A DNA stretch of 64,000 nt from an uncultured Prevotellaceae bacterium (GTDB lineage: Bacteria; Bacteroidota; Bacteroidia; Bacteroidales; Bacteroidaceae): assembly GCA_902792635.1 (NCBI GenBank), contig CADBAG010000005.1, positions 63,255-127,254 on the forward strand, given 5' to 3'. The notes below the pieces were generated by a model. That model searched no databases. It had not been told where the DNA came from and saw only the letters and a program-made list of their open reading frames with translations. Below are positions 8,597 through 17,823 of the stretch, piece by piece. The position numbers and the translations under genes were made by a program. The number at the start of each line of letters is the position of its first letter. Position 1 is the stretch's first letter.

Positions 8597-9502
8597 ATGA
8601 GACATTTCAAGTTTAATTTCAAGTTTATCCTTATGTCAGTCGTTGCCACATTGCTCTTTGCAGCATGTGGCACCACTTCTACTGTGCCTATCACAGGCCG
8701 TAAGCACAACCTGATTGTAACCGATGCCCAGGTGCTTAGTCTGAGTAACCAGCAGTATTCAGAGTTTATGAAAACTGCCAAGCTCTCCACCAACGCTGCT
8801 AACACCGCCATGGTGAAGCGCGTAGGCACCCGTCTTGCCAATGCCGTGGAGACCTATCTGAAGAACAACGGCATGGCTTCGGAGATACAGAACTACTCGT
8901 GGGAGTTCAACCTTGTACAGAACAGTGAGGCCAACGCTTTCTGTATGCCTGGCGGTAAGATCGTGGTCTATGAAGGCCTGCTGCCTATCACACAGAACGA
9001 GGCTTCCCTCGCCATCGTCCTCGGTCACGAGATCGCACACGCCGTAGCCAAGCACTCTGCCGAGCAGATGTCAAAGAAGATTCGTCAGCAGTATGGCACA
9101 CAGATCGGTGGTGCAGCCATCGGCGCGCTTCTCGGCAATGATGCAGCAAGTATTGCAACGTCTATCGCTCAGCAAGGCTTCAACCTCGCCAACCTCAAGT
9201 ACAGCCGCGACGATGAGACGGAGGCCGACCACATGGGTCTGATCTTCGCAGCCATGGCCGGTTACGATCCTGAGGTCGCCATTCCTTTCTGGCAGCGCAT
9301 GTCCTCAAGCAGCAGTAGCAACGAGAGCGACTTCCTCTCGGACCACCCGTCAGATTCCAAGCGTATCGCTGCTATCCAGAAGGAGATGCCTGAGGCTATG
9401 AAGTACTATGAGGCTTCGGGCTATACCAAGAAAACCACAACAACAACCAAGACCACAACGCGCAAGACCACCAAGAAGTCTACGACAAGACGTAGAAAAT
9501 AA
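8597..9502 (+). CDS. M48-family metalloprotease, lipoprotein
   Basis: A 301-residue zinc endopeptidase predicted to be an envelope lipoprotein: a signal segment ends in the lipobox LFAAC, with the acylated cysteine at residue 24. The zinc site HEIAH is at 144-148, and the third ligand is probably Glu209 in ETEADHMG. The family (YggG/LoiP, BepA relatives) degrades or refolds outer-membrane proteins. The last 25 residues are a low-complexity Lys/Thr/Arg tail, unusual for the family and of unknown use. The gene opens an operon with nfeD-like, SPFH and epimerase genes, spaced 28-32 bp apart. Confidence 0.92.
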   Translation: MRHFKFNFKFILMSVVATLLFAACGTTSTVPITGRKHNLIVTDAQVLSLSNQQYSEFMKTAKLSTNAANTAMVKRVGTRLANAVETYLKNNGMASEIQNYSWEFNLVQNSEANAFCMPGGKIVVYEGLLPITQNEASLAIVLGHEIAHAVAKHSAEQMSKKIRQQYGTQIGGAAIGALLGNDAASIATSIAQQGFNLANLKYSRDDETEADHMGLIFAAMAGYDPEVAIPFWQRMSSSSSSNESDFLSDHPSDSKRIAAIQKEMPEAMKYYEASGYTKKTTTTTKTTTRKTTKKSTTRRRK

Positions 9503-9534
9503 GAGGTCTTTCACCATTAATCCCAAAAACATCT

Positions 9535-9984
9535 ATGATAGACTATCTATCCTCAAACCTATGGTTGGTGTGGACGCTTATCTGTGTCCTCGCCCTCATC
9601 TTGGAAGTGTCGTCAGGCACATTCTATCTCATGTGCTTTGCCGTAGGCGCAGCATGCTCTATCATCACCTCCCTGTTCCCCACTCCGTTGTGGGTGCAGG
9701 TGTTAGTGTTTGCTGTGGCTTCGGCAGTGTGCGTGTTCTGCGTCCGTCCCTTCGTTGTTAAGTATGTCCACCCGGGACACGACAACCGCGTGAGCAATGC
9801 AGATGCGCTCATCGGACGTACAGGCACCGTCATTGAGCCCATCACGCCTGAGAAAGCAGGCTACGTGAAAGTAGACGGCGACGAATGGCGAGCCGTGACT
9901 GATGATGGCGAAATCATCCCCAAAGGAGAGGAGGTAGTCATCAGAAAGCGGGACAGCATCATCGTTACCGTTACCAAAAAGTAA
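9535..9984 (+). CDS. NfeD-like membrane protein
   Basis: The 149-residue protein has two or three transmembrane helices in its first 75 residues (about 8-30 and 35-70). A small C-terminal beta-barrel of the OB type follows (about 85-149), containing GRTGTVIEPI and YVKVDGDEWRA. NfeD proteins are encoded next to SPFH/stomatin genes and are thought to help organise membrane microdomains or control protein quality. Here the SPFH gene begins 30 bp downstream, which supports the call. ATG at 9535 is the first start after the preceding stop. Confidence 0.9.
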   Translation: MIDYLSSNLWLVWTLICVLALILEVSSGTFYLMCFAVGAACSIITSLFPTPLWVQVLVFAVASAVCVFCVRPFVVKYVHPGHDNRVSNADALIGRTGTVIEPITPEKAGYVKVDGDEWRAVTDDGEIIPKGEEVVIRKRDSIIVTVTKK

Positions 9985-10014
9985 TTTTATTTTTAACCCA
10001 AAACTCATAAACCC

Positions 10015-10959
10015 ATGATCGGACTCTATGTTCTCATCGGACTCGTCGTCCTCGTACTCCTCTTTGCCAAAATGGCTATCGTCATCATCCCTCAGAGTGA
10101 GACCCGCATCATTGAGCGACTCGGCAAATACTATGCTACGCTCAAACCCGGCATCAACGTCATCATCCCCTTCATCGACCGTGCCAAGGTCATCGTGACC
10201 TATCAGCGGGGCCGTTATACCTACAGCAACCATATCGACCTCAGAGAGCAAGTGTATGACTTTGACAAACAGAACGTTATCACGAAGGATAACATCCAGA
10301 TGCAGATCAATGCGCTGCTCTATTTCCAGATCGTAGACCCTTTCAAAGCGGTCTATGAGATCAACAACCTCCCCAACGCCATTGAGAAACTGACACAGAC
10401 AACGCTTCGTAACATCATCGGTGAGATGGAACTCGACCAGACACTGACCTCTCGCGATGTCATCAACACGAAGCTCCGCGGCGTGCTCGATGATGCTACG
10501 AACAAATGGGGTATCAAGGTGAACCGCGTGGAGCTGCAGGATATCACGCCTCCGCAGAGCGTGCTGCAGGCCATGGAGAAGCAGATGCAGGCCGAGCGTG
10601 ACAAGCGTGCCACGATCCTCACCTCCGAGGGCCAGAAGCAGGCACAGATTCTCCAGTCGGAAGGTGAGAAGGCAGCCACGATCAACCGTGCTGAAGCCGA
10701 CAAGCAACAGGCTATCCTCCGCGCTGAGGGTGAAGCCACGGCACGAATCCGCAAGGCCGAGGCCGAGGCTGCAGCCATCGAAAAGATCACGCAAGCCGTG
10801 GGACAGTCGACGAACCCAGCCAACTATCTGTTAGCGAAGAACTACATCCAGATGCTTCAGCAAGTGGCTTCCGGCGACAAGTCGAAGACCGTCTTCCTGC
10901 CTTACGAGGCAAGCAACCTTATGGGCAGCTTAGGAGGAATAAAAGAACTGTTCAAATAA
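10015..10959 (+). CDS. SPFH/band-7 (stomatin/QmcA-like) membrane protein
   Basis: A 314-residue protein with a single N-terminal membrane anchor (about residues 3-25) and an SPFH domain (about 25-185, with ERLGKYYATLKPGINVIIPF). A long Ala/Glu-rich coiled coil with repeated AE-type heptads follows (about 190-260). The family forms oligomeric rings in membranes and can regulate FtsH or rhomboid-type proteases; the M48 protease gene in the same operon fits that theme (inference). The preceding nfeD-like gene is the usual partner. Confidence 0.93.
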   Translation: MIGLYVLIGLVVLVLLFAKMAIVIIPQSETRIIERLGKYYATLKPGINVIIPFIDRAKVIVTYQRGRYTYSNHIDLREQVYDFDKQNVITKDNIQMQINALLYFQIVDPFKAVYEINNLPNAIEKLTQTTLRNIIGEMELDQTLTSRDVINTKLRGVLDDATNKWGIKVNRVELQDITPPQSVLQAMEKQMQAERDKRATILTSEGQKQAQILQSEGEKAATINRAEADKQQAILRAEGEATARIRKAEAEAAAIEKITQAVGQSTNPANYLLAKNYIQMLQQVASGDKSKTVFLPYEASNLMGSLGGIKELFK

Positions 10960-10988
10960 GAATGGTTTTCCAATAAAAAGTGAAACAA

Positions 10989-12077
10989 ATGAACTTATGC
11001 ATTGTATGCGGTGCACGCCCCAACTTCATCAAGGTGGCACCGCTCATCAGAAACATCAAAAATAACAAGGAGAATTCCAGCAAGATAGACATGCAGCTTG
11101 TCTACACCGGAGCAGAAGATGACCCTACGCTTGACAAGTCACTCTATGCCGACTTGGAGATTCCCCGCCCCGACACGTTCCTTGGCGTGACGGCCACGAA
11201 CCTCAGCGACATCACGGGTCAGGTGATGCAGAAATTTGAGGTCTATCTCCAGCAGCATCCCACCGACACCGTTGTGGTTGTCGACGATCTCGCTTCCACG
11301 ATGGCTGTGGCTATCGTGACGAAGAAGCATGGCATCCGCCTCGCACACATCGCTGCCGGCACACGCTCCTTCGATATCAACATGCCGAAGGAGGTGAACC
11401 GACTCGTCATCGACGGACTGTCGGATATTCTCTTCACAGCCGGTGCAAGCAACAACTCCATCGCCAACCGTGAGGGCGCCGAACTGTCAAAGGTCTACAT
11501 GGTGGGTAACATCCTCATGGATAACCTGCGGTTCATTCACGACAAGCTACAGAAGCCTGCCGTCATCGACGACCTGAGTCTCAAGGGTAAAGATTATTTC
11601 GTGTTCACGCTGAACCGCAAGGCGCTCATTGCCAACAAAGAGAATCTAAAACTCATGGTGAAGGCCATCATTGATAATGCCGGTGACACGCCCGTCATCG
11701 CTCCTTTGCGTAGCTTGGCCGCAGAAGCTGTAGGATCATTCCTCAGCGATGCCAACAAGAAGACGTTCCATATCGTCTACCCTTTACCCTACCTCGAGTT
11801 CTCCTGGCTCACGGAGAATGCCAAGGCCATCATCACCGACTCGGGCAATGTAGCCGAAGAAGCAACGTTCAACCACGTGCCGTGCATCACCCTCAACTCC
11901 TACACGGAGAACATTGAGACCGTGAAGATTGGTACCAATGTGCTGGTAGGTGAGGACGCTCAGACCTTGGGCAAGGCCGTTGCCGATGCTGCCGCAGGAA
12001 AGTGGAAGGAAGGCGCACTGCCCGACCGATGGGATGGACGAAGTGCCGACCGCATGCTGAGAATACTACAAAAATAG
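10989..12077 (+). CDS. UDP-N-acetylglucosamine 2-epimerase-like protein (WecB family)
   Basis: The family converts UDP-GlcNAc to UDP-ManNAc for surface polysaccharides. The 362-residue protein starts MNLCIVCGARPNFIKVAPL, the family's nucleotide-binding N-terminus, and later has TDSGNVAEEATFNHVPCITL, the UDP-binding signature near residue 280. A GTG at 10980 would add three residues; the ATG at 10989 is preferred. It lies 29 bp after the SPFH gene and appears to be the last gene of that operon. It stands apart from any polysaccharide cluster here. Exact specificity is not certain. Confidence 0.85.
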   Translation: MNLCIVCGARPNFIKVAPLIRNIKNNKENSSKIDMQLVYTGAEDDPTLDKSLYADLEIPRPDTFLGVTATNLSDITGQVMQKFEVYLQQHPTDTVVVVDDLASTMAVAIVTKKHGIRLAHIAAGTRSFDINMPKEVNRLVIDGLSDILFTAGASNNSIANREGAELSKVYMVGNILMDNLRFIHDKLQKPAVIDDLSLKGKDYFVFTLNRKALIANKENLKLMVKAIIDNAGDTPVIAPLRSLAAEAVGSFLSDANKKTFHIVYPLPYLEFSWLTENAKAIITDSGNVAEEATFNHVPCITLNSYTENIETVKIGTNVLVGEDAQTLGKAVADAAAGKWKEGALPDRWDGRSADRMLRILQK

Positions 12078-12360
12078 GGTCCTCCAGCTTTTTGGGCTGA
12101 TGGGGTCACACAACCTCGAAGAGGTTGAACATGGTTAGCCCCAGGTAAGGAGCGCAGCGACGCAACCTGGGGTTGAGGTTTTGTGCGGTTTCATTGAAAT
12201 CCGGCCTCGAAGAGGGCGAACCTGTAAAACCAGCATCCCGCCCAGGTTCGCCCTCTTCGAGGCCGACAGGTCAGGTTAAACCGCCCGATGTTAAACCCCA
12301 GGTTACGTCGCTGCGCTCCTTACCTGGGGCTAACCCTGTGGCACCTCTCCGAGGTGCTTA
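12075..12360. repeat. Nested palindromic element, copy B
   Basis: Left hairpin CAACCTC-GAA-GAGGTTG (12111-12127), then CCCCAGGT...ACCTGGGG (12137-12174), central inverted arms (12201-12222 and 12245-12265), right hairpin (12294-12331) and an outer hairpin of the other type, GGCACCTC-TCC-GAGGTGC, at 12340-12357. The two outer hairpins are of different types, so the copy is a mosaic. It lies between convergent genes. Open frames across it are repeat-encoded and not regarded as genes. Confidence 0.85.
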
Positions 12361-12433
12361 TTTCAACGAGGACGTTAATTTTCAACCGTACAACTCGAAT
12401 TCTTTTTAAGGCCCTTCCTCTGTGCACTATACA

Positions 12434-12478
12434 TTGGAAGGACCTTAATGTGAACTGTGAACTGTGAACTGTGAACTT
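12434..12478. repeat. GTGAACT tandem-repeat element
   Basis: GGACCTTAATGTGAACT followed by further GTGAACT units at 9-bp spacing, directly downstream of the asparaginase stop codon. The same sequence recurs at about 22068-22111, where it forms one arm of a palindrome. Confidence 0.75.
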
Positions 12479-13507
12479 TTAAGAGATCTCACCTGCCAGC
12501 GATTGGTTCATCAGCCCACGGATGATATTGGCATCCGAATACATTCCTTGCAGGAACATGAGTTTAGTGATAGCCGCCTCAACGGTACCGTCATGCCCTG
12601 ACACCACACCGAGATCCATGAGCTGATATCCCGTGTCGTAGCGGTTCATCACCACGCTTCCCGCTACACACTGACTGACGTTGACGATCGTGACACCCCG
12701 CTGCGCTGCACGTCGAAGCAGCGGCATCAGCCAGTCGTTGTGAGGAGCATTGCCACTTCCGAAGGTACGCATGACGATGCCCCGCAAGGATGTAGACTCA
12801 AGAATTTTTCTAAAGATCCGCTCTTGTATACCCGGGAAGATGCTGAACACAAGCACATTCTCATCCATAGCATAATGAGGTATCATGCGCTTGGAAAAGT
12901 CAGGCTTGAGGATATGATGCTCTGCAAACGTGAAGTTTACTCCTGCATCGCACAGGTGCGGATAATTGAAACTGTTAAATGCATAGAACCCTTCCGCATT
13001 GATCTTCGTAGAGCGGTTGCCACGAAGCAGTCGGCCACTGAAATAGATACACACCTCCGGCACCCTTGCGTGTCCTTCCTCATCTTTCATGGCAGCGAGC
13101 TCAATACTCGTGATAAGATTCTCCTTGCCGTCCGTGCGAAGCTGACCGATAGGCAGCTGCGAGCCCGTCAGGATCACGGGCTTCGTGAGGTTCTCTAACA
13201 TAAACGACAGCGCCGAAGCCGTGTACGCCATCGTGTCGGTGCCATGCAGAATCACGAAGCCATCATACTGATCGTAGCTACGAGCAATGATACGCACGAT
13301 CTGTGCCCAGTTCTTGGGCATGATATCGCTGGAGTCGATCGGCGGTGTGAACTGGTAGACATCCACATCCACATTCTTGCGGATAAGGTTAAACTCCGGC
13401 ATGGAATTTTCCAGATGGTAGAAGTCGAGGGGCTCCAAAGCACCTGTCTTTGGATTCTGACCCATACCAACTGTTCCTCCCGTGTATATGAGCAATACTT
13501 TATTCAT
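12479..13507 (-). CDS. ansA: Type I (cytoplasmic) L-asparaginase
   Basis: Hydrolyses L-asparagine to aspartate and ammonia. The 342-residue protein has the first catalytic threonine motif YTGGTVGM near residues 8-15 and the second HGTDTMAYTASALSFM near 88-103. It lacks a signal peptide, as expected for the cytoplasmic form. The start overlaps the stop of the upstream gene (13500-13790) by 8 bp, so the two are translationally coupled. Its 3' end faces copy B of the palindromic element. Confidence 0.94.
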   Translation of the reverse strand: MNKVLLIYTGGTVGMGQNPKTGALEPLDFYHLENSMPEFNLIRKNVDVDVYQFTPPIDSSDIMPKNWAQIVRIIARSYDQYDGFVILHGTDTMAYTASALSFMLENLTKPVILTGSQLPIGQLRTDGKENLITSIELAAMKDEEGHARVPEVCIYFSGRLLRGNRSTKINAEGFYAFNSFNYPHLCDAGVNFTFAEHHILKPDFSKRMIPHYAMDENVLVFSIFPGIQERIFRKILESTSLRGIVMRTFGSGNAPHNDWLMPLLRRAAQRGVTIVNVSQCVAGSVVMNRYDTGYQLMDLGVVSGHDGTVEAAITKLMFLQGMYSDANIIRGLMNQSLAGEIS

Positions 13508-13790
13508 GGTCTGCTTCTATTGTATTATTCAGATTGTCTGGCTCAAAATTCTCTTTATGGAGATACTGGTGCTGATTAACCCGCCGAAACTTTTCAGCCT
13601 CCTTCATCAAGACGTCGAGCTTCTCCGAACGCTCCTCACTAAGCAAGCCCTTGTTCCTAATCTTGCGATTATACTTGAGCCAGTTGACAAGCGTCCTGTC
13701 TTCTATGTGATATTTTGAAGGCCTGCGCTTATTTCTCCTTAAATAAGCCATATATTCCTTCCACGTCTCCAACCAATGTTCATCTCTCAT
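13500..13790 (-). CDS. Small protein resembling a single helicase-associated (HA) domain
   Basis: The 96-residue product is almost entirely one module. W-x-x-x-W-x-x-Y, a basic stretch, a central LVNWLKYNRK and then GLLSEERSEKLD match the pattern of the helicase-associated domain normally repeated in SF2 helicases. Standing alone it may bind DNA or RNA (inference). A longer frame reaches 13868, but a promoter box at 13841-13849 lies inside it, so the ATG at 13790 is chosen. It overlaps ansA by 8 bp. Confidence 0.7.
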   Translation of the reverse strand: MRDEHWLETWKEYMAYLRRNKRRPSKYHIEDRTLVNWLKYNRKIRNKGLLSEERSEKLDVLMKEAEKFRRVNQHQYLHKENFEPDNLNNTIEADHE

Positions 13791-13840
13791 AGTGATCTCC
13801 AGATGTAATTGTATAAACTGTAAACATATGCAATTCTTTT

Positions 13841-13849
13841 GCAAAATTA
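13841..13849 (-). promoter_or_regulatory. -7 promoter element of the HA-domain/ansA operon
   Basis: On the minus strand TAATTTTGC (13849 to 13841) fits TAnnTTTG, about 50 bp upstream of ATG 13790. It excludes the upstream start at 13868. Confidence 0.6.
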
Positions 13850-13926
13850 CATATTTTTCTTCACCCATCTATTACATTTCCAATAATAAATTTCGCCTAA
13901 TCCTTTATACTTTCAAAAATAAGTCT

Positions 13927-13935
13927 TAACTTTGC
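13927..13935 (+). promoter_or_regulatory. -7 promoter element of the polysaccharide export gene
   Basis: TAACTTTGC (13927-13935) matches the consensus; predicted leader about 40 nt before ATG 13980. Confidence 0.6.
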
Positions 13936-13979
13936 ACAAACAAAGCATTCGACATTAAAAGCATTCGATAACTTAGAAA

Positions 13980-14759
13980 ATGAAGAAGATTCTCCTTTCA
14001 ACAGTTTTGTTTGCAATTCTCTTCTTTGTGGGGAGTTGCCAAAGCATGCGCAATTACACCTATTTTCAAAACATCGACACGGTTAACTTAGCTCCATCCA
14101 AAGGTCTCCCCGAGACTAAGATCATGCCTAAAGATGAGTTGACCATCTATGTCAAAACCACCAATGCTGAAGCTTCTAAACCTTTCAATCTCTTTACAAA
14201 CGGATCATACGCCAACGCAGATAATAATAATCTCACAGGCTATCTTGTCAACAACGATGGAACAATCAACTTCCCGGTGCTTGGACGCATCCACGTCGGC
14301 GGTCTGACACGTCCAGAGGTAGAAGACACCATCGCCAAGATGCTTAAACCCTATCTCTCCGAGAAAGAGAGACCGGTGGTCATCTGCCGACTCAAGAGCT
14401 ACCACATCACGATGATCGGCGAGTTAGGATCAAAAGTGTTGGACGTTCCCGATGAGAAAATGAATATTATCGATGCTATTGCGCAGTCGGGTGACCTCAC
14501 GATGTACGGCAAGCGTACCAACATCCTGCTTGTTCGCGAGGATTCTACCGGTGAGAAGCATATTCACCGCTACGACATGACGAAAGGACAGATCTTCAAT
14601 GACCCATACTATTATCTCAAGCAGAACGATATCGTCTACGTGGAGCCGACGAAGCAGAAGACCGTACAGTCGTCTACAGGTCAATGGACAACGCTGTGGC
14701 TCACGGTCTTAGGATGGGCAACGACCGTTGCGACACTGATACTGAGCATCGTGAAATAA
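13980..14759 (+). CDS. Polysaccharide export outer membrane lipoprotein (Wza/BexD family)
   Basis: The 259-residue protein has a lipoprotein signal ending FVGSC (acylated Cys20), a poly-export domain (about 45-130, DELTIYVKTTNAEAS and VNNDGTINFPVLGRIHVGGLT) and a SLBB-type domain (about 135-220). A final hydrophobic segment (about 233-256) could cross the outer membrane as in Wza. The family forms the outer-membrane channel for capsule or exopolysaccharide. No tyrosine kinase (Wzc) or glycosyltransferase cluster follows; purF begins 48 bp downstream. The gene is an orphan copy here. Confidence 0.9.
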   Translation: MKKILLSTVLFAILFFVGSCQSMRNYTYFQNIDTVNLAPSKGLPETKIMPKDELTIYVKTTNAEASKPFNLFTNGSYANADNNNLTGYLVNNDGTINFPVLGRIHVGGLTRPEVEDTIAKMLKPYLSEKERPVVICRLKSYHITMIGELGSKVLDVPDEKMNIIDAIAQSGDLTMYGKRTNILLVREDSTGEKHIHRYDMTKGQIFNDPYYYLKQNDIVYVEPTKQKTVQSSTGQWTTLWLTVLGWATTVATLILSIVK

Positions 14760-14807
14760 CAGGTAAGATTGATTACACACTGAATATAAATAAGAGGAAC
14801 AAGATTA

Positions 14808-16706
14808 ATGGAACATAACATCCATGAAGATTGCGGCGTAGCTTTGATACGTCTTTTAAAGCCACTGAGCTATTACCAGAAGAAATATGGCAGCTGGAAA
14901 TGGGGCTTGGGCAAACTCTATCTCATGATGGAGAAACAGCACAACCGCGGTCAGGAAGGAGCCGGAATAGCCTCCGTGAAACTCAACACCAAACCTGGAC
15001 ACGAATACATGTTCCGAGAGAGAGCTGAGGGTGCAAATGCTATCACCGAGATCTTCGGTGCTGCCAACCGTCAGATCAGGCAGGTGATGAAAGAAGAGGA
15101 GGTGGACACCGAGGCTTACGACGAGCTGCCCTTCGCCGGCGAGCTTTATATGGGTCATCTGCGCTACTCCACGACCGGAAAGAGCGGTGTCAAATATGTA
15201 CACCCGTTCCTGCGCCGTAACAACTGGAAGGCGAAGAACCTCTGTATCTGCGGCAACTTCAACATGACCAATGTGGAGGAAGTGTTCAAGGACCTCACCA
15301 AGCAGGGCCAGTGCCCGCGTATCTACAGCGATACATATATTACCCTTGAACTTATGGGCCACCGCCTCGACCGCGAGGTGGAGCGTAACTTCGTCAACGC
15401 TAAACAGCGTGGCCTTCACGATACTGATATCACGCGTTTCATCGACCAGCACGTGCGCATGGAGAACGTTCTAAAGACCACGATGAACCATTTCGACGGC
15501 GGTTACGTCATGTGCGGCATCACCGGTAGTGGCGAGATGTTTGCGATGAGAGATCCTCATGGCATACGTCCCGCTTTTTGGTATAAGAACGATGAGGTCG
15601 TAGTGCTCGCCTCCGAGCGCCCTGTGCTGCAGACCACCTTCGATCTCGAATATGAAGACATCCACGAGCTCACACCCGGCTCAGCGCTCCTCGTCAGAGC
15701 CAACGGTGAATCACTCGAGAAGCAGATCCTCCCGGAGGACGAGAACTACAAGTGTTCCTTTGAGCATATCTATTTCTCGCGCGGCTCCGACAAGGACATC
15801 TATCGCGAGCGTAAGCAGCTCGGTGAGCAGCTCACCCCGCAGGTCCTCGACGCTGTCGGCGGAGACACGGCTCACACCGTCATCTCTTTCATTCCGAACA
15901 CGGCTGAGGTGGCTTACTACGGTTTGCTCGAAGGGTTCAAGAACTATCAGCGGGAGCAGGACATCAACTCGATCCTGACCCTCGGCCATCAGCCCAACTA
16001 CGAAGAGATGAAGACGATCCTCAGCCGCAACGTGCGCTCTGAGAAAGTGGCTTGGAAAGACATCAAGCTCCGTACCTTCATCACCGAGGGTACCGCCCGC
16101 GACGACCTCGCCGCCCACGTCTACGATGTCACCTACGGATCGATAGAGCCTTACAAAGACAACCTCGTCATCATCGACGACAGTATCGTGCGCGGCACCA
16201 CGCTCCGGAAGAGTATCCTGCATATCCTCGACCGTCTGCATCCAAAGAAGATCGTCATCGTCAGTTCCGCTCCGCAGATCCGCTATCCCGACTACTATGG
16301 CATCGACATGCCGAGCCTGGAGGAGTTCTGCGTCTTCCGCGCTACGATAGCCTTGATCCACGACCGCGGCATGGACCAACTCATCCACGACACCTACAAA
16401 GCCTGCAAGGCTGAGCTCGAGAAGCCTCTGAAGGAGATGCACAACCGCGTACGCGACATCTATGCACCGTTCACCGTGGAGGACATCAACCGCAAGATCG
16501 TGGAGATGCTCAAGCCTGATGACATGAAGACGCCTGTCGACATCGTCTATCAGTCGCTCGACGGCCTCCACCGCGCCATTCCCGAGAACCGCGGCGACTG
16601 GTACTTCTCCGGTCACTACCCCACTCCCGGTGGAAAGAGAATGTGTATTCAGGCGTTCATCAACTATTATGAGAGCGTCTATGGTAAGTCTAATCTCGGT
16701 ATCTGA
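14808..16706 (+). CDS. purF: Amidophosphoribosyltransferase (PurF family)
   Basis: Catalyses the first committed step of purine synthesis, PRPP plus glutamine to 5-phosphoribosylamine. The 632-residue protein is longer than typical PurF (about 470-510). The Ntn glutaminase domain has its nucleophile in DCGVALI at Cys9, which must be exposed by cleavage of the preceding residues. The phosphoribosyltransferase part carries the PRPP loop VIIDDSIVRGTT near residue 460. The C-terminal extension beyond the PRPP domain is a difference from the enterobacterial enzyme. It is followed by carA after 37 bp, placing purine and pyrimidine/arginine entry enzymes in one apparent operon. Confidence 0.9.
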   Translation: MEHNIHEDCGVALIRLLKPLSYYQKKYGSWKWGLGKLYLMMEKQHNRGQEGAGIASVKLNTKPGHEYMFRERAEGANAITEIFGAANRQIRQVMKEEEVDTEAYDELPFAGELYMGHLRYSTTGKSGVKYVHPFLRRNNWKAKNLCICGNFNMTNVEEVFKDLTKQGQCPRIYSDTYITLELMGHRLDREVERNFVNAKQRGLHDTDITRFIDQHVRMENVLKTTMNHFDGGYVMCGITGSGEMFAMRDPHGIRPAFWYKNDEVVVLASERPVLQTTFDLEYEDIHELTPGSALLVRANGESLEKQILPEDENYKCSFEHIYFSRGSDKDIYRERKQLGEQLTPQVLDAVGGDTAHTVISFIPNTAEVAYYGLLEGFKNYQREQDINSILTLGHQPNYEEMKTILSRNVRSEKVAWKDIKLRTFITEGTARDDLAAHVYDVTYGSIEPYKDNLVIIDDSIVRGTTLRKSILHILDRLHPKKIVIVSSAPQIRYPDYYGIDMPSLEEFCVFRATIALIHDRGMDQLIHDTYKACKAELEKPLKEMHNRVRDIYAPFTVEDINRKIVEMLKPDDMKTPVDIVYQSLDGLHRAIPENRGDWYFSGHYPTPGGKRMCIQAFINYYESVYGKSNLGI

Positions 16707-16743
16707 TCATACCACTAAATAAAGCCTTCTAAAATAACATCAG

Positions 16744-17823
16744 ATGAAGAATGTTACCTTGATATTATCCGACGGCACGAAGTTTCATGGCCAGTCTTTT
16801 GGCTATGACGCTCCTGTAGCCGGCGAGGTTGTTTTCAACACCGCCATGATGGGTTATCCGGAGTCGTTGACGGACCCATCTTATGCCGGGCAAATCCTTA
16901 CGTTCACCTATCCGCTCATCGGCAACTACGGTGTGCCTCCTTTCACGTTCGAGAAGAACGGGTTGCCTACGTTCATGGAGAGTGACAAGATCTATGTCGC
17001 TGCCATGATCTGCGCCGACTACAGTGAGCAGTTCAGCCACTGGAACGGTGTAGAGACACTTGCTTCATGGCTCAAACGCGAGCACATCCCCGGCATCACG
17101 GGCATCGACACGCGCCAGTTGACAAAGGTGCTGCGTGAGCATGGTGTCATGATGGGATCGATCGTGTTCGACGACGAGCCGGAGAACATCCCGCATGCCG
17201 ACTACTCCGGTGTCAACTTTGTCGATAAGGTGTCGTGCAAGGACATCATCCGCTACAATGAGGGTGCCGGAAAGAAAGTGGTGCTCGTCGACTGCGGTGT
17301 CAAGGCAAACATCATCCGCTGTCTCATCAACCGCGGCGTAGAGGTCATCCGTGTGCCTTGGAACTACGACTACACCGACATGGAGTTTGATGGTCTGTTC
17401 CTTGCCAACGGTCCTGGTGATCCTGACACCTGCCAGGCTGCCGTAGACATCCTCAAGAAGCAGTTGAGTTCCAGCCGCAAGCCTGTATGTGGTATCTGCA
17501 TGGGTAACCAACTGCTCGGAAAAGCTGCAGGTGCGACGATCTACAAGCTCAAATATGGTCACCGTTCTCACAACCAGCCGGTACGCCTTGTGGGCACGAA
17601 CCACTGCTATATCACTTCTCAGAACCACGGTTATGCTGTAGACGCATCGACGCTCGGCTCCGACTGGGAGGAGCTCTTCGTCAATATGAACGATGGTTCC
17701 AACGAGGGTATCCGTCACAAGACCAATCCTTGGTTCTCCTCACAGTTCCATCCTGAGGCTTGCTCTGGTCCTGTGGACACTGAATTTATGTTCGACTTGT
17801 TTATTGAAAAATTGAAAGAATGA
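16744..17823 (+). CDS. carA: Carbamoyl-phosphate synthase, small (glutaminase) subunit
   Basis: Supplies ammonia from glutamine to CarB for carbamoyl phosphate, a precursor of pyrimidines and arginine. The 359-residue protein has the CPSase small-chain N-terminal domain (LILSDGTKFHGQSFGYD, about 1-140). A class I glutaminase domain follows, with catalytic Cys252 in GICMGNQ and the His/Glu pair in FHPEA near residue 338. It belongs to the purF-carA-carB run, but carB is separated from it by a four-helix-bundle gene and repeat-like sequence. Confidence 0.96.
   Translation: MKNVTLILSDGTKFHGQSFGYDAPVAGEVVFNTAMMGYPESLTDPSYAGQILTFTYPLIGNYGVPPFTFEKNGLPTFMESDKIYVAAMICADYSEQFSHWNGVETLASWLKREHIPGITGIDTRQLTKVLREHGVMMGSIVFDDEPENIPHADYSGVNFVDKVSCKDIIRYNEGAGKKVVLVDCGVKANIIRCLINRGVEVIRVPWNYDYTDMEFDGLFLANGPGDPDTCQAAVDILKKQLSSSRKPVCGICMGNQLLGKAAGATIYKLKYGHRSHNQPVRLVGTNHCYITSQNHGYAVDASTLGSDWEELFVNMNDGSNEGIRHKTNPWFSSQFHPEACSGPVDTEFMFDLFIEKLKE

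Noticed and set aside
12173-12409. Open frame of 78 codons
   Set aside because: It lies entirely in NPE copy B; the same peptide phrases (such as KPQVTSLRS) appear from other NPE copies at 39015-39257 and 45112-45357, so it is repeat translation.
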